From a virus: a stretch of DNA of 33,037 nucleotides. Location: IMG/VR virus record IMGVR_UViG_3300005523_000006, positions 1-33,037 of that record. One strand, 5' to 3'. The notes beneath the pieces are model-generated. The model saw only the letters and a program-made list of their open reading frames with translations, was not told the DNA's origin and searched no databases. The position numbers were made by a program, and so were the translations under genes. Shown here piece by piece: positions 7,127 through 20,700 of this stretch (positions within the stretch are counted from its first letter, which is position 1; every line of letters begins with the position of its first letter).

Positions 7127-8630
7127 GTCTTCCAGCCACAATATTAATTGTGCCTATTTCTGTTGAATTATACTCCTCTAGTGCTTTTCCTATTACTGTT
7201 CCTACTTTAGGATCATTTCCTTTTCTTGCAACACCAGGATGTTGTGAATGTGTTACAAGCATATCACCTTTGTTTATAGTTCCTACTACTTTACATGGTA
7301 CTTTTCCTTGTAACGCTACCGCTTGTCCTGTTGCTTCTGAATTCATTAAGTACGCTGGATTCTCTGATATTACACCCGCTACTCTTGTGTCTGCACCCAT
7401 ACTCGAAACTGTTATTTCTTTTTCTCCGCCGAATATAACAACTGTTCCAACTTCATACTCTGCATCAGATTCATATATCTCTGCCAAGTCAGCGTATTGA
7501 GCCGATGTTGCTTTTGCATATACAGTGTTATATTTTTTAGAACTTGAACCTATATCGTAACTTGTTGTTGCATCAGGCAAAATATTTTTTGAGGTTAAAG
7601 TTCCGCCCATTGCCAATGTTCCTAAAGAACTTGCTCCAGTTCCTGAAATATTACCTGTGACGTCACCTGTCAATGCACCAGTAACTGCTGTTTCAATATT
7701 TGTTGCTTTTATCGTTCCGTTGACATCTACTGTTGCAGACGGTGTTGTTGTTCCAATACCTACTCTAGCATTTGCACCATCTAATGTCATTACAGTTTTT
7801 GTTACACCGCCGTCATTTACTTTGAAAGTTATGTCTGTGTCTGCAATAGTGTTTGATATGTTTGCACCTGTACCGTCAACTGTGATTGTAAGATCCGAGT
7901 CTGCACCAACAATAACACCACCATCGTTTGCAACTGATAAAGTTCCTGATGTTGTGTCATTGGCGTTTGATCTTAGATAATTTGCCGCCGCAACTCCGCC
8001 TAATGAATCTGAGTCACTGGCAGTACCCTGAAATTTGTTTCCTGAAATTGCTGTAGATAAAGTAATACCTTTTTTGATTGTTGCAAATCCTGTGATGCTT
8101 GATTTAGGAGTAAATTCATCCTCTGAAATAATTGCAATAAGGTTACCGTCATTAAACCATTTTGTAATATTTTGATTTGCATCTGATGAATCTAAAATAG
8201 TATCGTAGGTAAATCCGTTTGTTGTACCTGTTGATGAAGGTGGACCTACTAAAACACTTGAACTTCCGTTATAAAAGTAAAGTTGTCCAGTATCAGAATC
8301 AATCCACATATCACCTTGTGATAATCCTGATGGCGCTGTTGCCTGGTATGGTGCACTACCTCCTGCTGTTTGGAATGCAGTTCCGTTGTAAACTTTTAAT
8401 TTTCCGTTGGTCGAATCCCACCATAGTTGCCCTTCGATAGGTTTTGTTGGTTGTGTCGTATTTGAAAAGTTTTCTAATAAGTGTAAAAAGTTTTCTGCAA
8501 TACTTTCACCGTAACCTGCATACCCTTTTCCAATAAAACTTAAATCAGTTTGAGAGTTAACAACTCCGTCCTGAACTGTGTATTGGTTTGGCGATGCCGA
8601 ATTGTTACTTTTGTTTACTGTGTATGCCAT
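7122..8630 (-). CDS. Tail-fibre-like virion protein, paralogue A (502 aa)
   Basis: This is the first of the three fibre paralogues in transcription order, three bases after the 242-aa virion gene. The shared N-terminal domain reads QTDLSFIGKGYAGYGESIAEN, LLENFSNTTQPTKPIEGQLW, LKVYNGTAFQ, GDMWIDSDTGQLYFYNGSS. The middle has GITLSTAISGNKFQGTA and DSLGGVAAANYLRSNAND, which are nearly identical in paralogue C, then a VNDGGVTKT strand and VGIGTTTPSATVDVNGTI, a motif common in virion proteins with C-terminal chaperone domains. The C-terminal domain starts near QYADLAEIYESD and continues GTVVIFGG, GVISENPAYLMN, VALQGKVPCKVVG and INKGDMLVT. I infer a trimeric fibre with a possible autochaperone tip. 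No clear Shine-Dalgarno site is seen. Confidence 0.8.
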   Translation of the reverse strand: MAYTVNKSNNSASPNQYTVQDGVVNSQTDLSFIGKGYAGYGESIAENFLHLLENFSNTTQPTKPIEGQLWWDSTNGKLKVYNGTAFQTAGGSAPYQATAPSGLSQGDMWIDSDTGQLYFYNGSSSVLVGPPSSTGTTNGFTYDTILDSSDANQNITKWFNDGNLIAIISEDEFTPKSSITGFATIKKGITLSTAISGNKFQGTASDSDSLGGVAAANYLRSNANDTTSGTLSVANDGGVIVGADSDLTITVDGTGANISNTIADTDITFKVNDGGVTKTVMTLDGANARVGIGTTTPSATVDVNGTIKATNIETAVTGALTGDVTGNISGTGASSLGTLAMGGTLTSKNILPDATTSYDIGSSSKKYNTVYAKATSAQYADLAEIYESDAEYEVGTVVIFGGEKEITVSSMGADTRVAGVISENPAYLMNSEATGQAVALQGKVPCKVVGTINKGDMLVTHSQHPGVARKGNDPKVGTVIGKALEEYNSTEIGTINIVAGRQ

Positions 8631-8633
8631 TTA

Positions 8634-9362
8634 TTAGTATCCAGTATTACTTCCTGAAGTTGTTCCGCTTATTGTGTTTGATGTTGATAATGCTGTTGAA
8701 CTTGTTTCAGTAAATGTTGTTAATGATTGTATTCTTAAAGTGTAATCAATTTGTATTAATCTGTTTAAAGATTTTTGCACAGGGTGAAATACAACGTGTG
8801 TTAACAATTTGTTAGTGCCGCCGTTTTCTGTACCTTCCCAACTTTTTAGTCCTAGTTCATCAAATACGTAATCACCATTGAAATTTGTAGTGTTGTCAAA
8901 AGCCGCTTGTCCAGTTGGTTCACCGTAATCTAATGTGCAAGTTACAACAATGTCAGTATACTTGTTACCTGCTGTGTGTCTTACTTCCATTTTGTTTCTT
9001 GTTGTGTCTTTGTTTGTAGATGAATTATCATCTATAACTTTGTAATATGTTTGATTATAAAGTGCGGCATTCGTGCCTGTTGAATTAGGAGTTAGATACG
9101 TAATAACTCCTGTTGTGTCTACAGATGTTCCGCCATTACCCAATGCAAGTTCATGTATAAAACCATTGGATTTGTTTGCTAAAGAATTAGCCAATGCCTG
9201 AGACATATTTTCATAGTGAATAGCATTCCTTTTATCCACCATTACTTCACCAGTCTCTGGGTCAAAAATTTTGATATGCCCCGTCATCATAACACCAGTG
9301 TTATCTTGGGGTTTTTTATTTTCTTCTTTTTCCACTTCTGTTTGTTTATTATCCTGTGTCAT
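8634..9362 (-). CDS. Virion structural protein (242 aa)
   Basis: This soluble protein without a signal peptide lies directly after the giant gene. The N-terminal 25 residues are highly charged (KQTEVEKEENKKPQDN), followed by a compact domain with GHIKIFDPETGEVMVDKRNAIHYENMS split by short loops, HELALGNGGTSVDTTG, LYNQTYYKV, a conserved-looking VVTCTLDYGEPTGQAAFD, and YVFDELGLKSWEG. It closes with a Ser/Thr/Gly tail ending in TGY. The pattern is familiar from structural proteins of marine T4-like phages next to baseplate wedge genes. It does not look like T4 gp8, which would be the positional counterpart. Its role in the baseplate or fibre attachment is inferred from location only. Confidence 0.75.
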   Translation of the reverse strand: MTQDNKQTEVEKEENKKPQDNTGVMMTGHIKIFDPETGEVMVDKRNAIHYENMSQALANSLANKSNGFIHELALGNGGTSVDTTGVITYLTPNSTGTNAALYNQTYYKVIDDNSSTNKDTTRNKMEVRHTAGNKYTDIVVTCTLDYGEPTGQAAFDNTTNFNGDYVFDELGLKSWEGTENGGTNKLLTHVVFHPVQKSLNRLIQIDYTLRIQSLTTFTETSSTALSTSNTISGTTSGSNTGY

Positions 9363-9368
9363 CTAGTG

Positions 9369-9376
9369 TATTTATT
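9369..9376 (-). promoter_or_regulatory. Late-promoter-like box AATAAATA before the 242-aa gene
   Basis: The minus strand reads AATAAATA, six bases before the ATG at 9362, and includes the TAA stop of the giant gene. The placement is the same as at the gp25 start. It may be a late promoter giving a nearly leaderless transcript, or an A-rich translation-start context. Confidence 0.3.
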
Positions 9377-11720
9377 CAGGTGCATTTGTCGGCTCATCCG
9401 CTATGAATCTAGCCTGTTGAGTCGTAGAAGCCTGTAATCCTTTACCATTTGCTGGATTACCGTCTTTACCCGTGTACCAAACCTGTCCTTTCTTATGTAA
9501 GATTTTAACCTGTGTGCCAGATGCTGGAGCAGTGCTTAAAGTAACTGCTGTTGTCGATCCGTCCACAGAATAGTTAATAGTTGATCCATCCTCGCTAGTA
9601 AGCAACAATCGTTGGCCACCAATGAATATGTCTAACTCACTAGCAGAGGCTGGGGTTTGTGATAGTGCAAACGTCTGTGTACTGCCATCACCTGTGAAAG
9701 TGTTGGTGTGTACTGTGTCTGCATAAGGTATGGTTTGAGTACCGGACGCATCTACCACTTCAGCGCCTGATCCATGTGCCTTAATTCCTGTACCAAGTGT
9801 ACCACGTCTAAGTTGTCCTAAACGATTGTTTGTCTTGGTGAAATATTCAATTCTTTCTTTGTCGATAAAGATTACACCTGGTGCATTGGCTGTTATGTCA
9901 GGTGTGGATAATATGCTTCCATCTTTGACCACTATTGTTTTATCTCCATCAACTATATCTTGTGTTAATTCTGTTGTAGCATTTTTGTTAATACGTTTGT
10001 AGAAAGTTCTATTCAACATATCTTTGAATATTCTAAATCCTGTGGCTCCTGTTGCCGATTCCATAGCAAAATACAATACATCTAATCTATCTGAAGCAAC
10101 TATCGTTATGCCGTACACTGTGATTGTATTGCCACTTAACATGAAATCCTTACCTTGAATTAATTGTTGTCCATTCAACCATACATAAGTGTATGATGCG
10201 TTCAGTGGTTCAAATCTTAATTTAAATATTCCGTTAGTTCTTCCTTCTAAAACTTCTCTTCTATGTTTCATTCCAAGTGCATTATTGAATGTTGTGATTG
10301 AAAGTTTATCACCTGCTGTTAATGAATAAGGTGTTGTAATTCTGCTTGGAATTAAAATTACAGAAGTTGGATTAGAACCATCTATAAAATATTGATTATC
10401 AACTAATGTAGAAATACAAATAACATCTGAGGATGTCGGCACTGATTCCACAGTGAAAGTTATATTTTGATTTCCTATGTCAACATCATAATCAGCACCA
10501 TAGAATTGCGGAGTACCGTTTACAAATACTTCAACTTGATTTTGGTTAGTTATAGTTTTTGCCGGATCCACTGTTGAATCATCATCAAGTCCCGACACAA
10601 CTCCGTAAGTATATGTGCTTCCATCACCAATGTAATAAGTGTTGTCAGGTCCTCTTAACACCCTACCATTACATTCTACAGTTGTCAAACTAGAGAATGG
10701 TCCAATCGCCCCTGCAGGATAAGTCAAATCCATTCTTGTTGTAGAACCATCGTAAGTTAATTCTTCATTTCTAATACTTGCATAACTTCTTGTGCTAATG
10801 GCCGTTCTGGCAAAACCTGCCACTTGTATAAATGCGTTTGCCGCCGGAGCAGTATTGAATGTTACTTGCAATCTTTTCGCTACACTTTTTGTTGTAAATT
10901 GTGTGGTAGGTACACCGTCTACTGTAATGTAGATTTCAGATGCTGTTGAGTCGAGTGAGAAATCATCACTAGTAGCAGTGGTGTAAGTGACAGTGCTTCC
11001 ATCACCTGTGTATTGATCCAACACTCTATAATTTTCTCCACTTATTGCGAATACTTTTATTGTTACAACACTTAGATTTGCAGGCGCAGATCCAAAAGTA
11101 ATTGTTTTATTTTTTACATCTACTGTATAATGTGTTGTAAGTTTTTTCACAACTCCATCACAACTTACTGTTACTGAACCTAATGTGCCTGGTGTGTCAC
11201 CGATAGCAAACCTTACAGTCGATCCATCACCAATGTAATTGTTTTCGCTTATGAATGGTACACCAGATTCTGGTGAAGTATAAACTTTGATATCCACTGT
11301 GTCAAACATCTGTCCAGGAACTGTTTCTTCAGGTGCGTAACTTGTATCCGGACTAATAAAATCATCACCTTCTAATAATATATCACTAGGAGCATGACCT
11401 AAAGCACTTGTAAACAAACCTCCCTTGACTATCGAATCTAAAGTTCTATCGTCAGTCGGTGTTAGTACACCGTCTTCATCAAACGGAATAAATTCAACCA
11501 ATGTACCATCTGCTGGAGCAGAAGTTAATGTGACCGTTTTTGTAGTACCGTCGCCTCTGAAATGGTCAACTGTTGTACCTGAAGGATCTAAAACATTAAC
11601 TTTGGTACGTGTTTGATTAATTTTTGTATACACTTGATAAACTTTTGTACTATCAGGTGCTGTGCTGAATGTAAACTGCGTTGTAGAACCATCACCACTG
11701 AATGTTACAATGTTTGATGC
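9372..11720 (-). repeat. C-terminal GDGST module array of the giant protein
   Basis: The last ~780 residues contain repeated units that begin GDGST followed by alternating Thr/Phe strands and a SAPA or TAPA turn, for example GDGSTTQFTFSTAPDS, GDGSTVRFAIGDTP, GDGSTVTYTTATSD and GDGSTQTFALSQTPAS. The units are diverged at DNA level, using different Gly, Ser and Thr codons, so they are old protein repeats, not recent DNA duplications. Such modules are common in tail proteins of marine phages. The binding role is unknown. Confidence 0.7.
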
Positions 11721-14700
11721 TCCATAATTGTCCCATGGAAAATCGTACCAACCTGATCTATCCCAACCTTGATCTTGTGAGAATAATAATCCTGTCACCA
11801 TTGTTCCACCGTAATCAACACCTGTCATTACTTGTGATAGTTCATTTCCTGGCATACCAGATCCCGGCGTGTAGAAACCTTTAGTTCTATCTGCCGCAGT
11901 TAAACCTACTTCGTCTCCACGCACTTTGTAAACATTTCCAATGTTATCATCAAAATCTTTTGTCGAAGTAAAGGCACTTGTTGCTTTGTATAACTGATTG
12001 TTATGTCTGATTAGATCTCCATATGCAAAATATGTAGATGCTGTCCAATCTTTTACTCGTGAAGTACTTGATACTCTATCAAATTTAATTGTTGTATCAA
12101 AATCCCTTACGAGATCATTGTTAAGATTTGCGTATGCTTTTGCAGTGTTAGATGGAGTATTCCCATTTTTCAAACCGCCTGTCAAAATAACTGTTGGTGT
12201 TGTTGTGTAATTAGAACCTGTGTCAGTTAAAGTAATTTTTGTTACTTTACCTCCTTGAATTATTGCTGTTGCTTTTGCTGATGTAGTATTTGGAGCAACA
12301 TACATTTTGAATGTGCCTGACTTATTGCTTTGTGCATGATTAGTAGAACCTGTTGGCATATAGAATGTGCCTGATATATCATCAAACGTATGTGTATGTG
12401 CAGTTCCACTTCCGCCATTTTGTGAGTCATATATTTTTGCTTGTTGTTCGCTTGTGAACAATGGATAATAATATCCAAAACTACCCGATGTAGCACCGCT
12501 TGAACTTGTGCCTTGTATTTGGAATGGACCTGTACTGCCCACTGTGCCGCCTAATATTGTTACTTCTGGAGCAACCTCATATCCCGATCCTGCACTTGTA
12601 ATTGTAATTGAAGATACATATTTTTTATGATAATCATTCCACATCTGATGAGGATATTCCGTCAACTTGTCAGTGTCCACATCAACATTTAATGGTCTAA
12701 TTTTTTTAGTAGTTGTGTCGTAGAATGGCGGATTGTCAAAGTCACTAAACAAACCATCCTGTGTATCACTGCCAGAATATGTAAGTTTGTATTCCCTTAA
12801 TTTTGTATGGAATGGTTTAACTTCTTTGATGTAACTTTCAATCCAAGCATCTGTGCCAGTTTCATAACTTTTTCTCTGATCTAATTCTCTGACAGAGTTT
12901 TTAACATTTATAAAAGATGTTTTGAATACCCAATCAACATAAGTTTGCTCTGCAAGGACTTTTCTTAAACCAGTAAAGAATAAAGTGTTGTATTCACCAG
13001 CAAGATCGTTAATAAACAAGTCATCTCTCAATGCTGTCAAAATCATTCTCGTTTCTTTTGCAGGTTCTTGGTCAAAGAAATTTTCATCAAAAGTATCTTG
13101 GCCTGCGAATCCAGTTGCATCCTGTGAATAATCATAAAGTTTTGTTGATAATCTTATTGTACCGTTTTCAGTTCCGGTGTTTTCCCATCCTGATGTTGTT
13201 TTTGTAAACAATTTCCATCCACCCGTGTCAGCACTTGTTACTTTAACATTTTTGCCCGGTACTAAATCTAAACCATCTAATTCGTATTCGAAGGTAACTT
13301 GTTTATCAATTAGTGTTGTTTCACTATACCCTTCTTTGTACCAATCTGTGTAGTTCCAATAATTAGAAGTGTTATAAGTCTGTAATTTTGTTCTAGACCA
13401 TATAGATCCGTCCCAAGTGTATATTGCCCAAAAGTTGTTTGATGTTTCATCTGCTTTTACAAGATATTTTACAGTGCCCGATAGGTCTGCTGTATTGATA
13501 TATGTAAGTTCAGCATAAGTGTCAACTATTGCGTCCCATTCTAAACTTTGTGCAGTAGGCTCAGGTTCTTTCGAATCCAGATTGTCTAGGTTTATCTGTC
13601 CAACTAATTGACGTTGTTTTAGAACTGTATTTGCATAGTCAATGATTTCTTTTAGTGCACCAAATCGGTCAATGTACCAACTTTGCCTTGGACGTATGTT
13701 GTTTCCATATCTTTGATTCAATGGTAAGTCTAAATCTGGTACCTTGTCACCAGCACTATTTGAACCTATCAGTGAATCCCACCAACGTGTTTCGATTTGT
13801 GTTCCGGGTCTATAATCTTTATCTCCCTCTCTAGCAAGTTTCCATACTGAGTGTGAATCACCCTCATAGTCATTTGATCTTATATCAACACTTAGAATTA
13901 TATCACCATTGACTAAATTTGCCACGTTCCATAAAATAAATTTGTTTCTATTCGTAATTGCGTAATATTTTATATCATATCTTTTTGGATCTCGAATTAG
14001 ATTTGCAATATATGCCACTGTGTTATTTCTTTTGACAACACTGTCCATTGGCATACTTGCTTTGTCTTTGACCCAGTAGTAATAATAGTCTACAAATGTA
14101 TCAAGTCTAGAATCATACTGTTGTTTTACTGTGTATTTGTTAATGTCTAACACTGTTCCTGTTATAGTGCCACCTGGTGTGTTAGATTGTATGTTATATT
14201 GTTCTGGAGTTAAAAGAGATTCTGTCCATTCGTAAATGTCTATACTAGACCCAGGAAAAGTTTTACCCCAATTATTAATCTTGTATTCTTGAGAACCTTG
14301 TTCATACCATAACCATTTAACTTTTGATAGATCCCACCACACTTCACCTAAATGTTCTCTGCCCCATGGCGTTTTAGTATTGGCGTTATCTCCTGTATTG
14401 TATACTGCCGGATCCCAATTGGTTTTAATATTGATTTCTCTGTCTGCTATTCCTAGTATTCTTCCTTTGATAGGATCATACAGGTCATAATGGTCTCTTA
14501 TTTCTTTTGATCTATTATCGAATTCAAAAACTTGTCCTACTTTTGAAATATCAATTAACGGAGTTTCAGTAACAATATTCTTCCATGCATACTTGCCATT
14601 TTCTTTTAAATCAAAAATAGTTACAGTTCCGTCGTTCACTATTTTCGTACTTCCGTCTGCTCCTACATTACCGTCATCTTTGGGTGCTCCAACAAATACT

Positions 14701-17700
14701 GAATTGTCTATTGCACATACCCCTCTGCCAAAATCATCCATTGCTGAAACGTTATCAGTCATTAGTCTATCATCAATAACAAATTTTGTGTTGTACATAG
14801 TGGCTGTGTATGCTCCGCCTGATTGTATATTGTTATCAACCACTGATGTATCTTGTAAATCAAATGTTGTTGCTCCTGCATCAAAATTCATTTCTCGTGG
14901 ACTTGCAAAACTTTCAGCACCTATAACTAATCTATTTCCTGCAGGATTTATTGCAAGTGTAGTTCCAAACTTCATATTAGTTTGTGAGTCTGGTGCATTA
15001 ACAGTTTGTTGTAATGTGTAAGTGTTTGTGGAACCGTCTGCATTCCATTTGTAATAATAAATTGCTCCAGCATCTGCTTGGTCTGATTTATCAACACCTG
15101 GAGCACCTATTATTAAAGTGTTTCCATCTTTGCTCATTGCAATCGAGTCACCAAATGCAGTGTTAGCCGTTGAACCATCTGATGTTACACCTGTAAGTGT
15201 TTGAGTTAGAGTAAATGTTGTTGCTGAACTTCCGTCTGCTCCAGATCTTACAAATATTTCTACCTTGCCTGCATTTCCTGGTGCTAATGAACTTACTGCA
15301 AGTACATCGCCGTTATCGTTGGCTTGTATTCTGTGTCCAAATCTTTGTCCGCTACCACCTGCTGGTGCTTCTAGTGTGTAATCTTTTGTCCATCTGTCAT
15401 ATGTTGAACCGTCTGATCCTACTCCCCAAGTGTACACATAGACCCTACCTTTATCACTGCTGTGTCCTGGTGCTGATACAAACAAATATTTTTGTGCTGT
15501 ATCTCTTGTAGAACTTGTGCCAGACTCTGTAATTTTATGTGCCCAACCAAAATTCTGTGAGGCCGCATCTACTGGCGGTAAAAGTGTTGACAATGTTCCG
15601 TATTTGAATGTGCTTGGGTTCCAAACAAAAGTTTTTATTAAACCAGCATCTGCAAATCTTGTGCTACCATCTGATCCTAATGAATTTGTGTACGGTCCAC
15701 CTGCAACAACAAAGTTTTCATCTGTACTCATCGACAGAGATTCTCCTAATTTTCCTGTGGAATCATTTCCAGCAGTAGTTGTGATTGTTGACTGCGTTTC
15801 AAACACACTGCCTGATGTTGCTTCTCTTCTAAATAAGAAATTAATTTTTCCTTGCCCGTCACCAGGAGATGATACAACTACTGTTCTTCCATCATTCCTA
15901 GCAACAATTTGTTGTCCAAAGTTTTGTTCCGCTGTTGAACTATCAGGCGATAACTGAACTTTTATATTGTATGGATCTTGTTTTTGATATACTCTCCATA
16001 AACCTGAATGATCAGCATCAGTCCAAATTCTGTCACCAGTATATCCTACCGCAGGTTTTTCATCTTGATAATCACTGTATTTTAACAAATCATTTACATT
16101 ATCTATTGAATTAAATCTTACCGAAATAAATTTATAAACATTTCCAAAAGAATCTGCTGTGGATTCATCTGAAACATTTTCTACAAATGGAGTGTTTAAG
16201 GCAAAATCTATCACAATCGTTTTGTGATCTACAACAGAAAATACTTCGTATACTCCATTTAAGGACGGAGTTTTTGCGTTTGTTATTGCAAAATAGTCTG
16301 CTAAACTTGTTGTTGTTCCTGCTGATAGGCCATGTGAATCAGTAAATGTAATTTCTAATTGTGTAGCATCGTTAATTCTTTGTAAATTTTTAATTTTGTA
16401 ATCTTGATTCGTAAGTCTATACACGTCCCAATCATTGTTAGATTTGTTTGCTACCCATATCAATTCATTTTGCGTAACTTTAGTAACATCTAGTTTCAAT
16501 AGATCCACTTCATTAAATGCTGTGTGGTGCACGTGTTCAACTTGTGGATATCCCGCAGTTTTGTAAACCTGTGCATGGTCTCTTGTGACTCCTTCTTTTG
16601 TGTAGTCTAATCTGCTAAAAGTTTTTGATGCATCATAATCTACAGGCTTGTAGAACATATCGCTTTTAACTATTGCATCTGATCTAGCATATTCAACTGT
16701 TTCATTGGAAGTGTTTAATAATTCAAAACTGTTTGGATTTGCTGTAATCTTATCGTCATCTAAACGTATTTGGATATTTTCAATCCTATCAACGTTTCCA
16801 AATTGTCCTGTTTTCAACATCCATTCTGGATATAAATCAAGACTAATGTCTTGTTCTTCATATTTGGCTTTAAGTAATCTATCTATTGCGTTTTTTGTAC
16901 CTTTTTCTCTGATATATCCTTGATAAAATTTATACTGAGATACATCATTTACAAAAAGATTTTCTAAATAATCTCTAGATTGATAACCAATAAGTCTTTG
17001 TGCTAACTTCTGCTGAGATTCATCAAAGTTGTTTGTTTCTAAATTATAAAAATCATTAAACTGTGATATCTTATAATCAAAGTTTGGTATTAATTGTGCT
17101 CTTGGTTTAGCATTTTTCAATATCCAGTTTGCGTTATCAAATTTGTTACCCGATCCATGATTAATTTTTGCAACGTAAAACTTGCCTTGATATTCTACGC
17201 TGTCACCTATCTTGTAATCCGTGTTTGCTGTCCAGTATGTAACGTTTGCCGAATCAAACATAAAACCAGGAGCATAGTAATCGCCATTCCATCCGCCTGT
17301 TTTCCAACCTACAACTTTTAATCTTTGCTGTCTAAAACCTGTAGTAGGTTCATGTATAATATCTGCAAACACTGTTTTATTATCAAAAATAATAATGTGT
17401 TCTTTTTGAACGGTATTCAATATTATATTGTATAGTCCAGTGTTTTCATCTTTGATTTCAATATCAAAAGTTTTACCTATTCTTTTTGTTGATACTTGTC
17501 TTATTGGAATTTTTCTTCCACCTGCATCTAGTAATGAATAGTCACCTGCTAAATTTCTAAGTTTGCCAACAATCGAATTCTCTGTATCTAATTCAAAACC
17601 TTGTGCGGCAGGTGAAACTGTAATTGCAGATCCAGGTGCCCATTCTTGCGTAGTCCAAAATAAAAATTCTTTTACAGCGTTTTGCCAATTTAATGTTTCT

Positions 17701-20700
17701 TTGATTTCATTTGAGTACTTGTTAAATTTAAATCCTTGCTCTTCTAAATAAGATCCATAACCTAAAAGAAAGTCTGCAACTTCCTGAATTGTATCGAAAA
17801 TGTAACCGTAAGGTATTGTTTGAACAGTATCTTTAAAGTCATTGTAAGTTACAACCTCTACAGATCCTTCTACTTTTAGTTTGTTACCAATTGATGTTTT
17901 AACAGGATATTTAAATTTGAAATATGGTTTTACTGTTGAGTAACCTAATACCTTGTATCCACCAAGTAATGTCGAACCGTCATGTGAAACATCTGTGTTC
18001 TTTTCTATAAGCACACCGGAATACGTAAAAGACTGTACCGGATTAGATGTTCTAAATAATATTTTGTAGTTTTCATCTGGAATAAATTTAGATCCAGATG
18101 TTGATCCAGGTGATACAGAATCTGTCAATACTTTTAAATTATCTTTATCTGTAAAGCCACCTAATTTATACGTAAGTTGTGTTGTAATGTTTGACATTTT
18201 TTTATAATAAAAAGTGTCTGCATCTAAATTTTTTGAAATTAGATAGTTTACAATAATAGGTTGATAGCCTGCTGTGAGATATGTTGTTGTTTCTCCAGTT
18301 GCATTATCTGTGATTGTCTGCAAATGGTATTTTGCATTCTTAAGGCTTCTTCTAATCTCAGTTTCCGTGTCAATTTGGTTACCGGCAATGTTTGTTGACT
18401 GTCTAGACGGATCAAACATATTTGAAAAGAATCTTGCAGGTTGCGTTAAAGCCAATGTTTTCATCACAGTAAATGGATAAGCGGATGATCTTATCCAAGC
18501 AGTTTCTTGTGGTGCTTGGTCACCAAATTTCCAACTTGATCTTCTGCCTGGAATATCTAAAACATCTATCAATCCGGCGCTGATAGGATCTAATAAATTT
18601 CCTGAAGCATCGACTGGCAAATAGTTTTTAATATCTGGCTTGCCATATCTTCCTGTTTTTGTTGCAATAGCAGTCCACAATACATCGTTTCCTGATGTGT
18701 ATGGTGCAGTGCCATAAGTTTTATCCCAATTACTAGGTTTCTCAGAATGACCTAACATCTCCCATGGTCTGACATGGGGTGCATCTGTGTCATAGAAATA
18801 TTTGTATATCGCCCTCCAGTACCCCGGTAATTTTTCTTTTTTAATTCTGTCGGTACTGTTTGCATAATTGTATGTAAAAGGTGAACCTTCTGAAAACGTG
18901 GTGTTGTTAATGTATTGGACATTGTTACGTCCTGCCCATACATGGAAATCTGATGCCATCACATCATTTATTTCACCAAGTGTAAAATCTGTAGAAGTAA
19001 ACACACTTGGCATCACATCGGATATGTTGGTCAGTGTGCTATCATATTCAGTTTTAATATTGTTGTAAATTCTTCTTTCTAGTTCTATAATTAAATCATC
19101 TCTCTCATCACCGTATGCTTTAATAAATGATCCGTCATGCCTTCTAATCATGTTTGTTGTTGTAATGTACGTGTCATCTGAAATTATTTCTGGTTTGTAT
19201 TTCGGATACATACCTAGTTTTGTAGGAGAAGGTGGCAAGTAACTACCTTTTGTATCTGAGTAGTCCTTAATTACAATTTTATCTCCTTCTGCTAGTGATC
19301 TAGTAACTGTTATACTATCATCTACTGTACTGAATGTGTAATCTGTTCCTAATATTAAAAGTTCATCATTTAGATAAATGTAAACCGCTCTATTGCTTAA
19401 TTTTGTAATGTCGAATTGCGAATCAATAGCATAATCAGTTTGAGATGATCCTGCAACAGTATGTGTTCTTGTTGAAACATTTTCTCCCCAGCCTAACATA
19501 TCTTCGTAGAAGAATGGAAAAGAACTTGTTCTGCCTTGCGTGATTGCTGTGACAATTTCGTCTACTCTATCTCTTGCAACTCCTTCATATGCTGTATCTG
19601 TAGCATGAGTTAAAAATGCACTATACCATTTTTCGTATTCTAAATTAGCATAATCTATTGCTGAAACAAAATTAGATTCTCTATCTACCAAACTAAAAAT
19701 AGCCGGAATCAATGATCCCTCGTGTTGAAGTATTGTTCCACCTTTTAATTTTGCATCAGGTTTGTCTCTTAGATTAGATGTGCCAGGTATTTGGCCAGTT
19801 ACATCTTGATTTTTATCAAAGATATCTTGGACGTGTTTTAATATTTGTCCATATGTAAATGTACCTAATGATGCGTTTTCACTGTTTATAGATAAGTTTT
19901 CCGGCACTTCATAAATGCCTTTGTCTTTTATTTTTTTTGCAGAACTATATCCAGCAATTCTTATTTGATCACCTTCTGTTAATTCTTTATTAAATTTTAC
20001 ATATTTGTTTGTTGTTCCATCTACCAGTGTGTAATCAGTGTTTATTGTTTTTCTGACGCCATTTACTTTTACTGATACTTCTAAGTCAGTCAATGACGAA
20101 GAATCTTTATAAAAATCTATTGCAAATAATTGCGTTTCTGTAGAGTCAACTATGTATGTTCTAATAACTCTTTGTTTGCTTTTGCTTGTTCTTTTTACCC
20201 AAGGTCCCAGATAGTTTGTTACTTTTGCCAAAGTTGAATAGTGCAAATGTCCTGACGCTAATCTTTTGGATACCGTGCCTTTTCCTAGTTTGTAAGTGAA
20301 AGAATCGGACGTATGATCAGATTTGAAAACTATATTTCCTACATTATTAATTGTTTCATATTTTACTTTGATTCCAAGCACTGTATCTTCAACAGCAGAA
20401 TCGCTTGTAGCAAATGAAAATATTTCTGCTCCAGCAAAAGTAGAACTTGGATATTTTATCGGATCATCTAGATCTACGTGCTGTTCATCATGCAAATTAA
20501 ACAATGGCTGTTGATTTAATTTTGTTTTTTGTTGTGCATCCGCCCAACGGCTTGTACTATCATCGTAATATAAAGTTTTGCCTTGGTGTGCTGTACCAAA
20601 CTCTATAAAGATAGAATCGTTTGCAGAAGGTGTACCATCTGTTGCTTTGGTAAGCGAAATCACTTGCGTGGAATCTCCCGCTGTAACAAAAGCCACATCA

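Noticed and set aside
7112-7141. Upstream ATG for fibre paralogue B
   Set aside because: The start at 7111 aligns with both paralogues (M-P/A-Y-x-x-N), and the longer form would overlap the end of paralogue A.
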